This document shows, piece by piece, positions 49,334 through 58,372 of a stretch of DNA of 64,000 nt (within the stretch, counting starts at the first letter, position 1; every line of letters begins with the position of its first letter). The DNA is from Pseudomonas pohangensis (GTDB lineage: Bacteria > Pseudomonadota > Gammaproteobacteria > Pseudomonadales > Pseudomonadaceae). The notes below the pieces were generated by a model that was not told where the DNA came from, did not search any database, and worked only from the letters and a program-made list of their open reading frames with translations. The DNA is taken from the NCBI RefSeq assembly GCF_900105995.1, contig NZ_LT629785.1, forward strand, positions 372,001 to 436,000. Direction: 5' to 3'. Both the position numbers and the translations under genes were made by a program.

Positions 49334-50191
49334 CTAGGCCAGGTCGCGGTGGCGAACCTGAATGTTCTTCAAACCGGGTTTCAGGGCTGCGCAGAGCCGC
49401 TCAGCCAGATATACCGAACGATGGTGGCCGCCGGTGCAGCCAATGGCAATGGTTACATAAGAACGATTGCTGGCGGCGAAGCGCGGCAGCCATTTGTTCA
49501 GATAGGCATAAATATCGTCGAACATTTCATTGACATCGGCTTGAGCACCCAGGTATTCGGCGACTTCCTGGTCCTTGCCGGACAAATTGCGCAAGTCGGA
49601 TTTCCAGTAAGGATTGGGCAGGCAGCGCACATCGAAGACCACGTCAGCATCCACCGGCATACCACGCTTGAAGCCGAAGGACTCTACCAGAAAGGCGGTT
49701 CCGGGCTCGGGCTTGTTGAGCAGGCGCAACTTGATGCTGTCGCGCAGTTGATAGAGGTTCAGGTGTGTGGTGTCGAGCCGCAGGTCGGCCAGGTCGGCGA
49801 TCGGTCCGAGCAGCTTGGTTTCATCCTGAATGGCTTCTGCCAGCGAGCGGCTGTCGGAGGTCAGCGGATGTCGTCGGCGGGTTTCCGAGAAACGCTTGAG
49901 CAAGGTGTCATCATCGCTGTCCAGATAGACCACGTCACACTGGATATGCCGGCTACGCACTTCAGCCAGCAGTTCAGGGAATCGTTCGAGTTGACTGGGC
50001 AGGTTGCGGGCGTCGATCGACACCGCGACCTGGGGTTGCATAAGGTCAATATTCAGCAGCGCGCGTTCTGCCAGATCGGTAAGCAGACCGGCCGGCAGAT
50101 TGTCGATGCAGTAGAAGCCACTGTCTTCGAGTACGTCCAGAGCGGTGCTTTTCCCCGAGCCGGAACGGCCGCTTACGATGACCAGACGCAT
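49334..50191 (-). CDS. rapZ: RNase adapter protein RapZ
   Basis: A 285-aa protein. The N-terminal P-loop domain has Walker A VSGRSGSGKSTALDVLEDSG and the following YCIDNLPAGLL. The C-terminal domain has GFKRGMPVDADVVFDVRCLPNPYW and the conserved CTGGHHRSVYLAERL. In E. coli RapZ guides the sRNA GlmZ to RNase E and thereby regulates glucosamine-6-phosphate synthase. Whether the same sRNA circuit exists in this organism is not shown. It is 11 bases from ptsN and 16 from ptsO on the same strand. Confidence 0.96.
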   Translation of the reverse strand: MRLVIVSGRSGSGKSTALDVLEDSGFYCIDNLPAGLLTDLAERALLNIDLMQPQVAVSIDARNLPSQLERFPELLAEVRSRHIQCDVVYLDSDDDTLLKRFSETRRRHPLTSDSRSLAEAIQDETKLLGPIADLADLRLDTTHLNLYQLRDSIKLRLLNKPEPGTAFLVESFGFKRGMPVDADVVFDVRCLPNPYWKSDLRNLSGKDQEVAEYLGAQADVNEMFDDIYAYLNKWLPRFAASNRSYVTIAIGCTGGHHRSVYLAERLCAALKPGLKNIQVRHRDLA

Positions 50192-50202
50192 GGATGAGCT
50201 CC

Positions 50203-50667
50203 CTATTGAGTGCTTTGTGCATCCAGAACCAGCTGGAAAAGCCGGTCACTGCTCTGGGCCTGGCGCAGGCTCTCGCGAACCTCGCTACGGTTAAGCATGC
50301 TGGCTATCTGTCGCAGCAGTTCAAGGTGTGCGTCCGTCGCTTCCTCGGGAACCAGCAAGACAAACAGCAGGTCTACCGGCGCTCCGTCGATGGCGTCGAA
50401 GTCGACTGCGCTTTCCAGATGCAGAACGGCACAAATCGGCGTGTTGCAGCCGGCCAGCCGGCAGTGCGGTATGGCAATGCCATTGCCGAAACCGGTTGAG
50501 CCGAGTTTTTCGCGCGCAATCAGGCTTTCGAAAATGCTCTGGCTATCCAGATCGGGAAGTTCGCGCACAACCAGACTGGCAATCTGCTCGAGAACGCGTT
50601 TTTTGCTGCCACCCGGCACGTTAACCAGACAACGGCCGGGGGTCAGGATTTGCTCAATTAGGATCAT
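50203..50667 (-). CDS. ptsN: Nitrogen-PTS enzyme IIA (PtsN)
   Basis: A 154-aa EIIA-Ntr domain protein, the final phosphate acceptor of the regulatory nitrogen PTS. The active His is in GFGNGIAIPHCRLAGCN (about residue 67). The rest shows FESLIAREKLGSTG and VDLLFVLLVPEEATDAHLELL, typical of PTS_EIIA_2. It controls potassium handling and other processes by protein contacts in related bacteria. Its place between hpf and rapZ is conserved. Confidence 0.96.
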   Translation of the reverse strand: MILIEQILTPGRCLVNVPGGSKKRVLEQIASLVVRELPDLDSQSIFESLIAREKLGSTGFGNGIAIPHCRLAGCNTPICAVLHLESAVDFDAIDGAPVDLLFVLLVPEEATDAHLELLRQIASMLNRSEVRESLRQAQSSDRLFQLVLDAQSTQ

Positions 50668-50684
50668 GGGGGATGGGTACGTGA

Positions 50685-50993
50685 TTATCGGGTGGTGACG
50701 CCGTGCTTGTGGTCAAGCTGCTTTTCTTTGTGCTTGATCAGCTGGCGATCCAGTTTGTCGGTCAGCAGGTCAATGGCTGCGTACATGTCTTCATGCTCGG
50801 CATTGGCGACTACTTCACGACCTGCCACATGCAGGGTAGCTTCAACCTGTTGTTTGAGCTTCTCGACCTGCATGATTACTTGTACGTTGGTGATTTTGTC
50901 GAAATGGCGTTCAAGTTTGCCAAGTTTTTCACCGACATATTCACGCATGGCGTCGGTTACATCCAGCTGATGTCCACTGATGTTCACTTGCAT
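50685..50993 (-). CDS. hpf: Ribosome hibernation promoting factor HPF
   Basis: A 102-aa short-form HPF that binds the 30S subunit in stationary phase and supports 100S ribosome dimers. It begins MQVNISGHQLDVTDAMREYV and has ITNVQVIMQVEKLKQQVEAT, HVAGREVVANAEHEDMYAAI and the basic tail KHKEKQLDHKHG. The length matches the short HPF/YfiA class, so dimerisation would need RMF, which is encoded elsewhere. It follows rpoN on the same strand. Confidence 0.96.
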   Translation of the reverse strand: MQVNISGHQLDVTDAMREYVGEKLGKLERHFDKITNVQVIMQVEKLKQQVEATLHVAGREVVANAEHEDMYAAIDLLTDKLDRQLIKHKEKQLDHKHGVTTR

Positions 50994-51075
50994 ACTGCAT
51001 TCTCCTTGTTGCCGTGTATGAGCGACAGGTTACTGCACCTGTCACCGGGACACTGTTGTTGCGGATCAAGCCTTT

Positions 51076-52578
51076 TTACATTAAGCGTTTGCGTTCACTG
51101 GAGGAGGCAATGCCGAGGGATTCCCGATATTTGGCAACGGTCCGGCGTGCTACCTGGATGCCTTGTGCCTCAAGTAGACCTGCAATTTTGCTGTCACTCA
51201 ACGGCTTTTTCTGACTTTCCGCAGCTACCAGCTTCTTGATTATGGCGCGGATTGCCGTGGACGAGCATTCGCCGCCCTCAGCCGTGCTTACGTGGCTTGA
51301 GAAAAAGTATTTCAGCTCATAAATGCCCCGCGGGGTGTGCATGAACTTTTGCGTGGTGACACGGGAAATGGTCGATTCGTGCATGCCAACGGCTTCGGCT
51401 ATGTCATGCAGGATCAGCGGTTTCATGGCTTCAGCACCGTACTCGAGAAAGCCGCGCTGGTGCTCGACAATCTGCGTGGCAACCTTGAGCAGGGTTTCAT
51501 TGCGACTGAGCAGGCTTTTGATGAACCAGCGGGCTTCCTGTAACTGGTTGCGCATAAAGGTATTGTCCGAGCTGGCGTCGGCGCGGCGAACAAAGCTGGC
51601 GTACTGCGGGTTTACCCGCAGGCGGGGCACGGACTCCTGGTTGAGTTCGACCAGCCAGCGGCCATTGTGCTTGTGTACCAGTACATCGGGGATCACATAT
51701 TCCGCTTCAGTGGATTCGATCTGCGAGCCTGGCCGCGGATTGAGGCTTTGAATCAGGGCAATGATCGGCCGCAGGTCGCCTTCCTTGATCTTCATCCTGC
51801 GCATCAACTGGGTGTAGTCACGATTGCCGAGCAGTGCGAGAAAATCACTGACCAGACGCTGCGCCTCGCTGCGCCAGGGCATTGTCTCGGGCAACTGGCG
51901 CAACTGGATCAGCAGGCATTCGCGCAGGTCCCGCGAGCCGCAACCAACCGGATCAAAAAGCTGAATTCGGTGCAGGACGGCTTCCAGTTCATCCAGTTCG
52001 ATGTCGAGTTCCGGGTCGAAAGCCTGCAGGATTTCCTCGAGTGATTCTTCCAGATAGCCATCGTTGCTGATGCAGTCGACCAGCGTTACGGCAATCAACT
52101 GGTCGGTTTCTGACATCTGGGTCAGATTGAGCTGCCAGAGCAGATGGCTTTGCAGGCTTTCACCGGCAGAGGTCCGCGCGGTGAAATCCCATTCTTCAGA
52201 GTCGTTGCTGGGCAGGCTGCTGGCGCTGGTCTGGTAAATGTCCTCCCAGGCAGTATCTACCGGCAGTTCGCCAGGAATACGCTCGGTCCATTCGCCCTCA
52301 TCGAAGCGCTCGGTATTTTCCGTCGCGCTGTCGTAGCTGGCTTCCTGGCTGGGAGCAGTTGTGGCGGTTTCGGTGTTCTCGCCGTCGTCAGCCAGCGGAT
52401 CGTCATTGTCGAAGTCCTCGCCTTCTTCCTGACGCTCCAGCATGGGGTTGGAGTCGAGGGCCTCCTGAATTTCCTGCTGCAGATCCAGCGTCGAAAGCTG
52501 GAGCAACCGGATCGCCTGTTGCAGCTGCGGTGTCATCGTCAGCTGCTGGCCCATTTTTAGGACTAGCGAGTGTTTCAT
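51076..52578 (-). CDS. rpoN: RNA polymerase sigma-54 factor RpoN
   Basis: A 500-aa sigma factor. Region I (residues 1-50) is Gln/Leu-rich (LKMGQQLTMTPQLQQAIRLL), region II is acidic (residues about 55-110), and region III holds the core-binding domain, the crosslinking patch and the helix-turn-helix. It ends with the RpoN box ARRTVAKYRESLGI. It directs transcription from -24/-12 promoters and needs an enhancer-binding activator. The two pilin genes in this window carry such promoters. The gene lies between lptB and hpf, the usual place. Confidence 0.98.
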   Translation of the reverse strand: MKHSLVLKMGQQLTMTPQLQQAIRLLQLSTLDLQQEIQEALDSNPMLERQEEGEDFDNDDPLADDGENTETATTAPSQEASYDSATENTERFDEGEWTERIPGELPVDTAWEDIYQTSASSLPSNDSEEWDFTARTSAGESLQSHLLWQLNLTQMSETDQLIAVTLVDCISNDGYLEESLEEILQAFDPELDIELDELEAVLHRIQLFDPVGCGSRDLRECLLIQLRQLPETMPWRSEAQRLVSDFLALLGNRDYTQLMRRMKIKEGDLRPIIALIQSLNPRPGSQIESTEAEYVIPDVLVHKHNGRWLVELNQESVPRLRVNPQYASFVRRADASSDNTFMRNQLQEARWFIKSLLSRNETLLKVATQIVEHQRGFLEYGAEAMKPLILHDIAEAVGMHESTISRVTTQKFMHTPRGIYELKYFFSSHVSTAEGGECSSTAIRAIIKKLVAAESQKKPLSDSKIAGLLEAQGIQVARRTVAKYRESLGIASSSERKRLM

Positions 52579-52719
52579 GACTTGGAAAAATTCACCTTTT
52601 TCAACTGGCGGATACCCGCCATCAGGTTCGGGGCGCCAAGGCCGTGGGACAGGGCAAAGTATATGCCGGCAGCCGGTTACTTTCCTCCGCGGTGCGGAGG
52701 CTCACGGGAGTGCCGGCGT

Positions 52720-53445
52720 CTATAGACGGAACTCTTGTCCGAGATAGACATCCTTGACCAGCTGATCGGCAAGAATGCTTTCTGCGTCACCTTCGGCGAT
52801 CAGCTGGCCGTCGTTGACGATGTAGGCAATCTCGCAGATGTCCAGGGTGTCTCGGACATTGTGGTCGGTGATCAATACACCAATGCCCTTGGCTTTGAGG
52901 TGGTGAATGATCTGTTTGATGTCGCCTACCGAGATCGGATCGACACCGGCAAAAGGCTCATCCAGCAGTATGAACTTGGGCGAGGTAGCCAGCGCCCGGG
53001 CAATTTCCGCCCGCCGCCGCTCGCCTCCGGACAGACTCATGCCCAGAGTGTCGCGAATATGGTGAATGTGGAATTCTTCAAGCAGGTTTTCCAGTGCCAG
53101 TTGGCGGCCGGCGCGATCCAGATCCTTGCGCGTTTCAAGGATGCTCATGATGTTGTCGGCCACGCTCAGCTTGCGGAAGATCGAGGCTTCCTGGGGCAGA
53201 TAGCCGACCCCGGCCCGTGCACGACCATGCATCGGCAGGTGGCTGATATTCAGGTCGTCAATCAATACCCGGCCCTGATCCGCCTGAACCAGGCCGACAA
53301 TCATGTAAAAGCAGGTGGTTTTACCGGCACCGTTGGGTCCGAGCAGTCCGACGATCTGGCCGCTGTCGATTGACAGGCTGACATCGCGCACAACCTGGCG
53401 GCCCTTATAGCTTTTTGCCAGATGCTGGGCTTTCAGAGTAGCCAT
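52720..53445 (-). CDS. lptB: LPS export ABC transporter ATPase LptB
   Basis: A 241-aa cytoplasmic ATPase that powers extraction of lipopolysaccharide from the inner membrane with LptF, LptG and LptC. Walker A is GLLGPNGAGKTTCFYMIVG, the signature is MSLSGGERRRAEIARAL, Walker B is FILLDEPFAGVDPIS, and the H loop is VLITDHNVRD. The family C-terminal end (YLGQEFRL) is present. It shares one base with the lptA stop. It lies 141 bases upstream of rpoN. Confidence 0.97.
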   Translation of the reverse strand: MATLKAQHLAKSYKGRQVVRDVSLSIDSGQIVGLLGPNGAGKTTCFYMIVGLVQADQGRVLIDDLNISHLPMHGRARAGVGYLPQEASIFRKLSVADNIMSILETRKDLDRAGRQLALENLLEEFHIHHIRDTLGMSLSGGERRRAEIARALATSPKFILLDEPFAGVDPISVGDIKQIIHHLKAKGIGVLITDHNVRDTLDICEIAYIVNDGQLIAEGDAESILADQLVKDVYLGQEFRL

Positions 53446-53984
53446 TACGGTGCCTTCTGTTCCGGTTTTTTCTTGGGCAGGATAACCATGTCGATACGTG
53501 GTTGCGGCGTGCTGATCGAGGTCTTCCCGGCTCTGCCGGCGTTGACGATCTGGCGCCTGGTGTCATAGACAATCTTTTCGCCCTTGAAGGTGTTGCCTTC
53601 CTGAATGACTTTCGCCTGATCAATCAGCACGATGCGTTCAGTCGGCGCGAAATACTGGATGGTCTTGCCGTATGCCTTGACCAGGGACTTGTCTGTTTCC
53701 GGCTGCTGCTCGTAATAGGCGGGCTCGCCAACGGCGGTAAATACATCGATATCACCCTGTTTGTTCTGGGTGATGGTGACCTGATTGCCGGTGATTTTCA
53801 GGGTGCCCTGGGTAATTACCACCGAGCCCCGGTAGATCGCCACGCCCTGCTTGTCGTCGAGCTCTGCGCTGTCGGCCTGCACCCGGATCGGCTGATCCCG
53901 GTCGCTAGGTAACGCCATTGCCAGACTGCTGAACATACTGCCCAGGCCAATGAGTGCTAAGGGGAGAAATTTAACGAACCTCAT
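53445..53984 (-). CDS. lptA: LPS transport periplasmic protein LptA
   Basis: A 179-aa protein with a signal peptide (MRFVKFLPLALIGLGSMFSS, cleavage after MALA) and one OstA/LptA domain. The strands DQPIRVQADSAELDDKQGVA and YRGSVVITQGTLKITGNQVT form the beta-jellyroll that carries LPS across the periplasm. The C-terminal tail is basic and Lys-rich. The start overlaps the lptC 3' end by 14 bases. It is in the conserved kdsD-kdsC-lptC-lptA-lptB run. Confidence 0.96.
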   Translation of the reverse strand: MRFVKFLPLALIGLGSMFSSLAMALPSDRDQPIRVQADSAELDDKQGVAIYRGSVVITQGTLKITGNQVTITQNKQGDIDVFTAVGEPAYYEQQPETDKSLVKAYGKTIQYFAPTERIVLIDQAKVIQEGNTFKGEKIVYDTRRQIVNAGRAGKTSISTPQPRIDMVILPKKKPEQKAP

Positions 53985-54540
53985 GCTGGCCTCTTACATT
54001 GGAGAGCAGGAGCATCCTGCCTTCATTCAGATACGCTTTCATGCCATTGGCCGTGGTCACACCATTGGCGGCTTCGATTTTAACGGCCTGACTGGTCTCG
54101 GCATATTCTTTGTCAGGAAATACGGTCATGCGGCTGCTGGTCAGCAGGGTTTTACGATTTTTGGCATCGGTGCGCTGCACCCTGACGTCGTCAATCAACT
54201 CTACCTGTTCCCCTGAAGGCGCCACTTCGCCCCGCTTGCTTTGCACATGCCATGGTGGCTCGTCTGCGCGATACACGAGCAGATCAGGCAGATCCAGCAA
54301 GGTGATGTCGGTTGCCTTGACGTGCTCAAGCTTGCTGGCGGTTATCCGGTAGGACAGGGTGCCGTCAGCTTTGAATTGCCGAGTGTGCGGATTGTCGACG
54401 AAAAAGTCGATGGAAGTGTCGGGGGTGGTATCCATTTGTATTTCGTCGAAACTTTCCGGACGCACGTTCCAGTAGCCAAGCGCAATCAGCAATGCTGCGA
54501 TGGGCAGGAAGATCAGGGCTTGGCGAAAGCGGTTCGACAT
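53971..54540 (-). CDS. lptC: LPS export system protein LptC
   Basis: A 189-aa bitopic inner-membrane protein. The ATG at 54540 (MSNRFRQALIFLPIAALLIA) gives an N-terminal anchor helix; upstream codons are not conserved. The periplasmic domain shows DFFVDNPHTRQFKADGTLSY, ITASKLEHVKATDITLLDLP and SKRGEVAPSGEQVELIDDVR. LptC takes LPS from LptBFG and hands it to LptA. It overlaps lptA by 14 bases and follows kdsC after 13 bases. Confidence 0.95.
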   Translation of the reverse strand: MSNRFRQALIFLPIAALLIALGYWNVRPESFDEIQMDTTPDTSIDFFVDNPHTRQFKADGTLSYRITASKLEHVKATDITLLDLPDLLVYRADEPPWHVQSKRGEVAPSGEQVELIDDVRVQRTDAKNRKTLLTSSRMTVFPDKEYAETSQAVKIEAANGVTTANGMKAYLNEGRMLLLSNVRGQHEVR

Positions 54541-54553
54541 AATCAGGGTGGCT

Positions 54554-55078
54554 CTACAGGTAGGCGGCTTGCGCGTGATCAAGATTACCTTGTGCGCGCA
54601 TGATCAGCTCGCAAAATTCTCGTGCTGCTCCTTCGCCGCCGCGCGCCAGGGTTACGCCATGGGCGTTATCGCGGACAAAGCGGTCGGCGCTGGCAACCGC
54701 CATGCCCAGACCAACCCGGCGCATGACCGGCAGATCCGGCAGGTCATCACCCAGATAGGCGACCTGCGCATAGCTCAGCTGTAGTTTGGCCAGCAGCTCA
54801 TCCAGTACCACCAGCTTGTCTTCGCGGCCCTGGTACAGGTGCTGGATACCCAGGTTCTGTGCGCGGCGCTCGACCACCGGGGTTTTCCGTCCGGAGATGA
54901 TTGCGGTACAGACGCCGGAAGCGATGAGCATTTTTATGCCGTGGCCGTCCAGAGTATTGAAGGTCTTGAACTCGCTGCCGTCAGCAAGAAAATACAATTT
55001 GCCATCGGTCAGTACGCCATCCACATCAAAAATCGCCAGTTTCACGTCGAGTGCGCGTTGCAGCAGTTGCTCGTGCAT
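54554..55078 (-). CDS. kdsC: 3-deoxy-D-manno-octulosonate 8-phosphate phosphatase KdsC
   Basis: A 174-aa HAD phosphatase that makes free Kdo for the LPS inner core. The nucleophile motif is LAIFDVDGVLTDGKLYF (residues about 14-30), followed by KTFNTLDGHGIKMLIASG, the Lys region and YLGDDLPDLPVMRRVG for Mg binding. The family tail GGEGAAREFCELIMRAQG is present. It begins directly after the kdsD stop codon. Confidence 0.97.
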   Translation of the reverse strand: MHEQLLQRALDVKLAIFDVDGVLTDGKLYFLADGSEFKTFNTLDGHGIKMLIASGVCTAIISGRKTPVVERRAQNLGIQHLYQGREDKLVVLDELLAKLQLSYAQVAYLGDDLPDLPVMRRVGLGMAVASADRFVRDNAHGVTLARGGEGAAREFCELIMRAQGNLDHAQAAYL

Positions 55079-56053
55079 TTACATTACTCCGGCGCGAAGC
55101 AGGTCGTGCATGTTGAGGGCGCCAACCGGGCGGTCGTCGGCGTCGACGACAACCAGTGAGTTTATTTTGTTGTCTTCCATGATCTTCAGCGCCTCGGCGG
55201 CGAGCATCTCGGCGCGGGCAGTTTTGCCGTGGCTGGTCATCACGCTGTCGATGCTGGCGTTGCGTACGTCGATGCCCCGGTCGAGGGTGCGGCGCAGATC
55301 GCCATCGGTAAAGACCCCGGCCAGCCGGCCGTCCGCTTCCAGCACAACGGTCATGCCCAGCCCCTTGCGGGTCATCTCCAGCAACGCATCTCGCAGCAAG
55401 GTGCCGCGGGCTACTTGTGGCAGGGCATCACCGGCATGCATGACATTTTCCACCTTGAGCAGCAACCTGCGGCCGAGGGCGCCGCCCGGATGGGAAAACG
55501 CGAAATCTTCGGCAGTGAAGCCGCGCGCTTCCAGCAGGGCGATTGCCAGCGCATCGCCAAGCACCAGCGAGGCGGTGGTGGACGAGGTGGGTGCAAGATT
55601 CAGCGGGCAGGCTTCATGCGCTACCCGTGCATCCAGATTGGCTTGCGCTGCCTGGGCCAGCGGCGAATCCGGATTCCCGGTCATGCTGATTAACTGGATG
55701 CCCAGCCGCTTGATCAGCGGCAGCAAGGTGATAATTTCGGCGGTAGAGCCGGAGTTGGATAGCGCCAGCACCACGTCATCGCGGGTAATCATGCCCATGT
55801 CGCCGTGACTGGCCTCGGCGGGGTGAACAAAAAAAGCCGGCGTTCCGGTGCTGGCAAGGGTGGCGGCAATCTTGTTGCCGATATGCCCGGATTTGCCCAT
55901 GCCAACCACCACAACCCTGCCGCGGCACGCCAGCAGTAATTCGCAAGCGCGCACGAAATCGGCGTTGATACGCTCGAACAGCGCTTCAATTGCTTCCAGT
56001 TCGAGGCGAACAGTTCGCTGGGCAGACTGAATCAGGGCGGTGGACTGGGTCAT
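55079..56053 (-). CDS. kdsD: Arabinose-5-phosphate isomerase KdsD
   Basis: A 324-aa enzyme that converts ribulose 5-phosphate to arabinose 5-phosphate, the first step of Kdo synthesis. It has a SIS domain (VVVGMGKSGHIGNKIAATLA, PAEASHGDMGMI, ALSNSGSTAEIITLLPLIK) and two C-terminal CBS domains (MTRKGLGMTVVLEADGRLAG and INSLVVVDADDRPVGALNMH). I prefer ATG 56053 (MTQSTALIQSAQRT) to ATG 56068. A minus-strand TATAAT at 56086-56091 may be its -10 box. It is the first gene of the kds-lpt run and is divergent from mla. Confidence 0.96.
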   Translation of the reverse strand: MTQSTALIQSAQRTVRLELEAIEALFERINADFVRACELLLACRGRVVVVGMGKSGHIGNKIAATLASTGTPAFFVHPAEASHGDMGMITRDDVVLALSNSGSTAEIITLLPLIKRLGIQLISMTGNPDSPLAQAAQANLDARVAHEACPLNLAPTSSTTASLVLGDALAIALLEARGFTAEDFAFSHPGGALGRRLLLKVENVMHAGDALPQVARGTLLRDALLEMTRKGLGMTVVLEADGRLAGVFTDGDLRRTLDRGIDVRNASIDSVMTSHGKTARAEMLAAEALKIMEDNKINSLVVVDADDRPVGALNMHDLLRAGVM

Positions 56054-56180
56054 GGGAGAGGTGCGCATCAGGTCGAAGACGAAAGATTATAACGGTATTA
56101 CGCAGATACCTCACGCGCCGGACCGTTGCTGCGTTTTTTTGCTGAACGCTAATCTATGGCCATGCAACGTCCCGGATGTT

Positions 56181-56209
56181 TTGGGATGCGGCGAGGTCAA
56201 TGATATATT
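56181..56209 (+). promoter_or_regulatory. Sigma-70 promoter of the mla operon
   Basis: TTGGGA (56181-56186), a 17-bp spacer and TATATT (56204-56209) stand 84 bases before the mlaF ATG in the kdsD-mlaF gap. Confidence 0.6.
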
Positions 56210-56292
56210 GCGCCGCTTGTTCGGCGGTCTGGTTGAATTGGGCTGTGCCTTGGCAGAATTGATTCCGGCTGCCGTTCTCAAGGAGTGGAAAG

Positions 56293-57102
56293 ATGAGTGC
56301 CGAAAGTGAAAACGCAGTCGAGCTGAGGGGGGTGACCTTCAAGCGCGGTTCGCGTGCCATCTTTGAAAATATCGATATTGTTATTCCGCGGGGCAAGGTT
56401 ACTGCCATCATGGGCCCCTCGGGTTGCGGGAAAACGACTTTGCTGCGCCTGATCGGCGCGCAATTGATGCCCAGTAGTGGTGGCGTCTGGGTCAATGGCG
56501 TGAATTTGCCCGCGCTTTCGCGTATCGAACTTTTCGATATGCGCAAACAGATGGGCGTGCTGTTTCAGAGCGGTGCATTGTTCACGGATCTGGATGTGTT
56601 CGAGAACGTGGCCTTTCCTTTGCGCGTGCACACCAAGCTGCCGGAGGAGATCATTCGTGACATCGTTCTGATGAAACTGCAGGCAGTCGGTCTGCGCGGT
56701 GCCATTGATCTGATGCCGGATGAGCTTTCCGGAGGCATGAAGCGTCGGGTAGCACTGGCCCGCGCGATTGCACTGGATCCGCAGATACTCATGTATGACG
56801 AGCCTTTTGTAGGTCAGGACCCTATCGCCATGGGTGTGCTGGTACGAATGATTCGTCTGCTCAATGATGCGCTGGGCATTACCAGCATCGTGGTCTCCCA
56901 TGACCTTGCCGAAACGGCGAGCATTGCGGACTACATCTATGTGGTGGGCGATGCCAAGGTGCTGGGCTTTGGCACACCGGATGAACTGATGAATTCGCAG
57001 GATCCACAGATCCACCAGTTCATGAAAGGTACCCCCGACGGGCCGGTGCCGTTCCATTTCCCGGCGCCGGATTACCGTAGCGATTTGTTGGGGCAGGGTT
57101 GA
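56293..57102 (+). CDS. mlaF: Phospholipid transport ATPase MlaF
   Basis: A 269-aa ABC ATPase of the MlaFEDB complex that keeps outer-membrane lipid asymmetry. Walker A is IMGPSGCGKTTLLRLIG, the Q loop is MGVLFQSGALFTDLDVFENV, the signature is ELSGGMKRRVALARAIA, Walker B is ILMYDEPFVGQDPIA, and the H loop is SIVVSHDLAETAS. AAGGAG precedes the ATG. It is also known in pseudomonads as Ttg2A, originally reported as a toluene-tolerance gene. It overlaps mlaE by one base. Confidence 0.97.
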   Translation: MSAESENAVELRGVTFKRGSRAIFENIDIVIPRGKVTAIMGPSGCGKTTLLRLIGAQLMPSSGGVWVNGVNLPALSRIELFDMRKQMGVLFQSGALFTDLDVFENVAFPLRVHTKLPEEIIRDIVLMKLQAVGLRGAIDLMPDELSGGMKRRVALARAIALDPQILMYDEPFVGQDPIAMGVLVRMIRLLNDALGITSIVVSHDLAETASIADYIYVVGDAKVLGFGTPDELMNSQDPQIHQFMKGTPDGPVPFHFPAPDYRSDLLGQG

Positions 57103-57899
57103 TGCGCAAAACTTCTATCCTCGAAAGGCTGCGCCTGGTTGGCCGCACGGGCATTGATATCGTCGAGTCCCTGGGCCGCTCGGGCATATTCCTGCTGCGT
57201 GCCTTGCTGGGGCGTGGCGGTCTGGGTAACGGCTTCAATCTGCTGGTAAAACAGTTGTTCTTTGTGGGCGTCCTGTCGCTGCCGATCATCGTGGTGGCCG
57301 GCTTGTTCATCGGTATGGTGCTGGCGTTGCAGGGCTACAATATTCTGGTCGATTACGGCTCCGAGCAGGCGGTCGGGCAGATGGTAGCCCTGACTTTGCT
57401 GCGGGAACTGGGTCCGGTGGTCACCGGGTTGCTGTTCGCCGGGCGGGCCGGCTCCGCTTTGACTGCGGAAATTGGCAACATGAAGTCAACCGAGCAATTG
57501 TCCAGTCTGGAGATGATTGGCGTTGACCCGCTGAAATACATCATCGCGCCGCGCCTGTGGGCGGGCTTTATCTCGATGCCTCTGCTGGCCGCCATTTTCA
57601 GCGTTGTCGGGATCTGGGGTGGTGCGATGGTCGCCGTGGACTGGCTGGGCGTCTACGATGGCTCATTCTGGGCAAACATGCAGAACAGCGTCGAATTCAC
57701 TGAAGATGTGCTTAACGGCATGATCAAGAGTGTGGTTTTTGCCTTTGTGGTGACCTGGATTGCCGTGTTTCAGGGTTACGATTGCGACCCGACCTCGGAA
57801 GGCATCAGTCGCGCGACAACCAGAACCGTGGTTTACGCTTCACTGGCCGTATTGGGCCTGGACTTTATTCTCACTGCCTTGATGTTTGGAGATTTTTGA
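57102..57899 (+). CDS. mlaE: Phospholipid transport permease MlaE
   Basis: A 265-aa permease with about five membrane segments and the MlaE signature (QLFFVGVLSLPIIVVAGLFI, ELGPVVTGLLFAGRAGSALT, AEIGNMKSTEQLSSLEMIGV). It is the inner-membrane channel part of the Mla complex. ATG 57102 overlaps the mlaF stop (TGATG), and mlaD starts within its stop codon. Length and topology are normal. Confidence 0.97.
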   Translation: MRKTSILERLRLVGRTGIDIVESLGRSGIFLLRALLGRGGLGNGFNLLVKQLFFVGVLSLPIIVVAGLFIGMVLALQGYNILVDYGSEQAVGQMVALTLLRELGPVVTGLLFAGRAGSALTAEIGNMKSTEQLSSLEMIGVDPLKYIIAPRLWAGFISMPLLAAIFSVVGIWGGAMVAVDWLGVYDGSFWANMQNSVEFTEDVLNGMIKSVVFAFVVTWIAVFQGYDCDPTSEGISRATTRTVVYASLAVLGLDFILTALMFGDF

Positions 57900-58372
57900 T
57901 GCAAACCCGCACTCAGGAAATCGGCGTAGGCCTGTTTATCATGGCTGGTTTTTTGGCCTTGCTGCTGTTGGCTTTGCGTGTCAGTGGGCTGACAGTCGGC
58001 AGCGCAGACCAGTCGTACAAGGTCTATGCCTACTTCGACAATATTGCCGGGCTGACGGTTCGCGCCAAGGTAACCATGGCCGGGGTGATTATCGGCAAAG
58101 TCACGGCTATTGACCTTGACCATGATAGCTATACCGGGCGGGTTACCATGGAGATCAATGACCAGGTAGATAATCTCCCGGAAGATTCCACGGCGTCGGT
58201 GCTTACCGCCGGACTGTTGGGCGAGAAGTACATCGGTATCAGTATTGGCGGCGAAGAGGGAACGCTAAAGGATCAGAGCGTGATTAATGACACCCAGTCT
58301 GCGCTGGTTCTGGAAGATCTGATCAGCAAGTTCCTGTTGAACTCGGTTAACAAGAGTGAGGAGAAACAGTGA
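57899..58372 (+). CDS. mlaD: Mla substrate-binding MCE protein MlaD
   Basis: A 157-aa membrane-anchored protein with one N-terminal helix (GVGLFIMAGFLALLLLAL) and a single MCE domain (FDNIAGLTVRAKVTMAGVII, then DSTASVLTAGLLGEKYIGI). MlaD forms a hexameric ring that channels lipid between MlaE and MlaC. ATG 57899 overlaps the mlaE stop (TGATG). An in-frame ATG upstream lies inside mlaE and is not conserved. Confidence 0.96.
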   Translation: MQTRTQEIGVGLFIMAGFLALLLLALRVSGLTVGSADQSYKVYAYFDNIAGLTVRAKVTMAGVIIGKVTAIDLDHDSYTGRVTMEINDQVDNLPEDSTASVLTAGLLGEKYIGISIGGEEGTLKDQSVINDTQSALVLEDLISKFLLNSVNKSEEKQ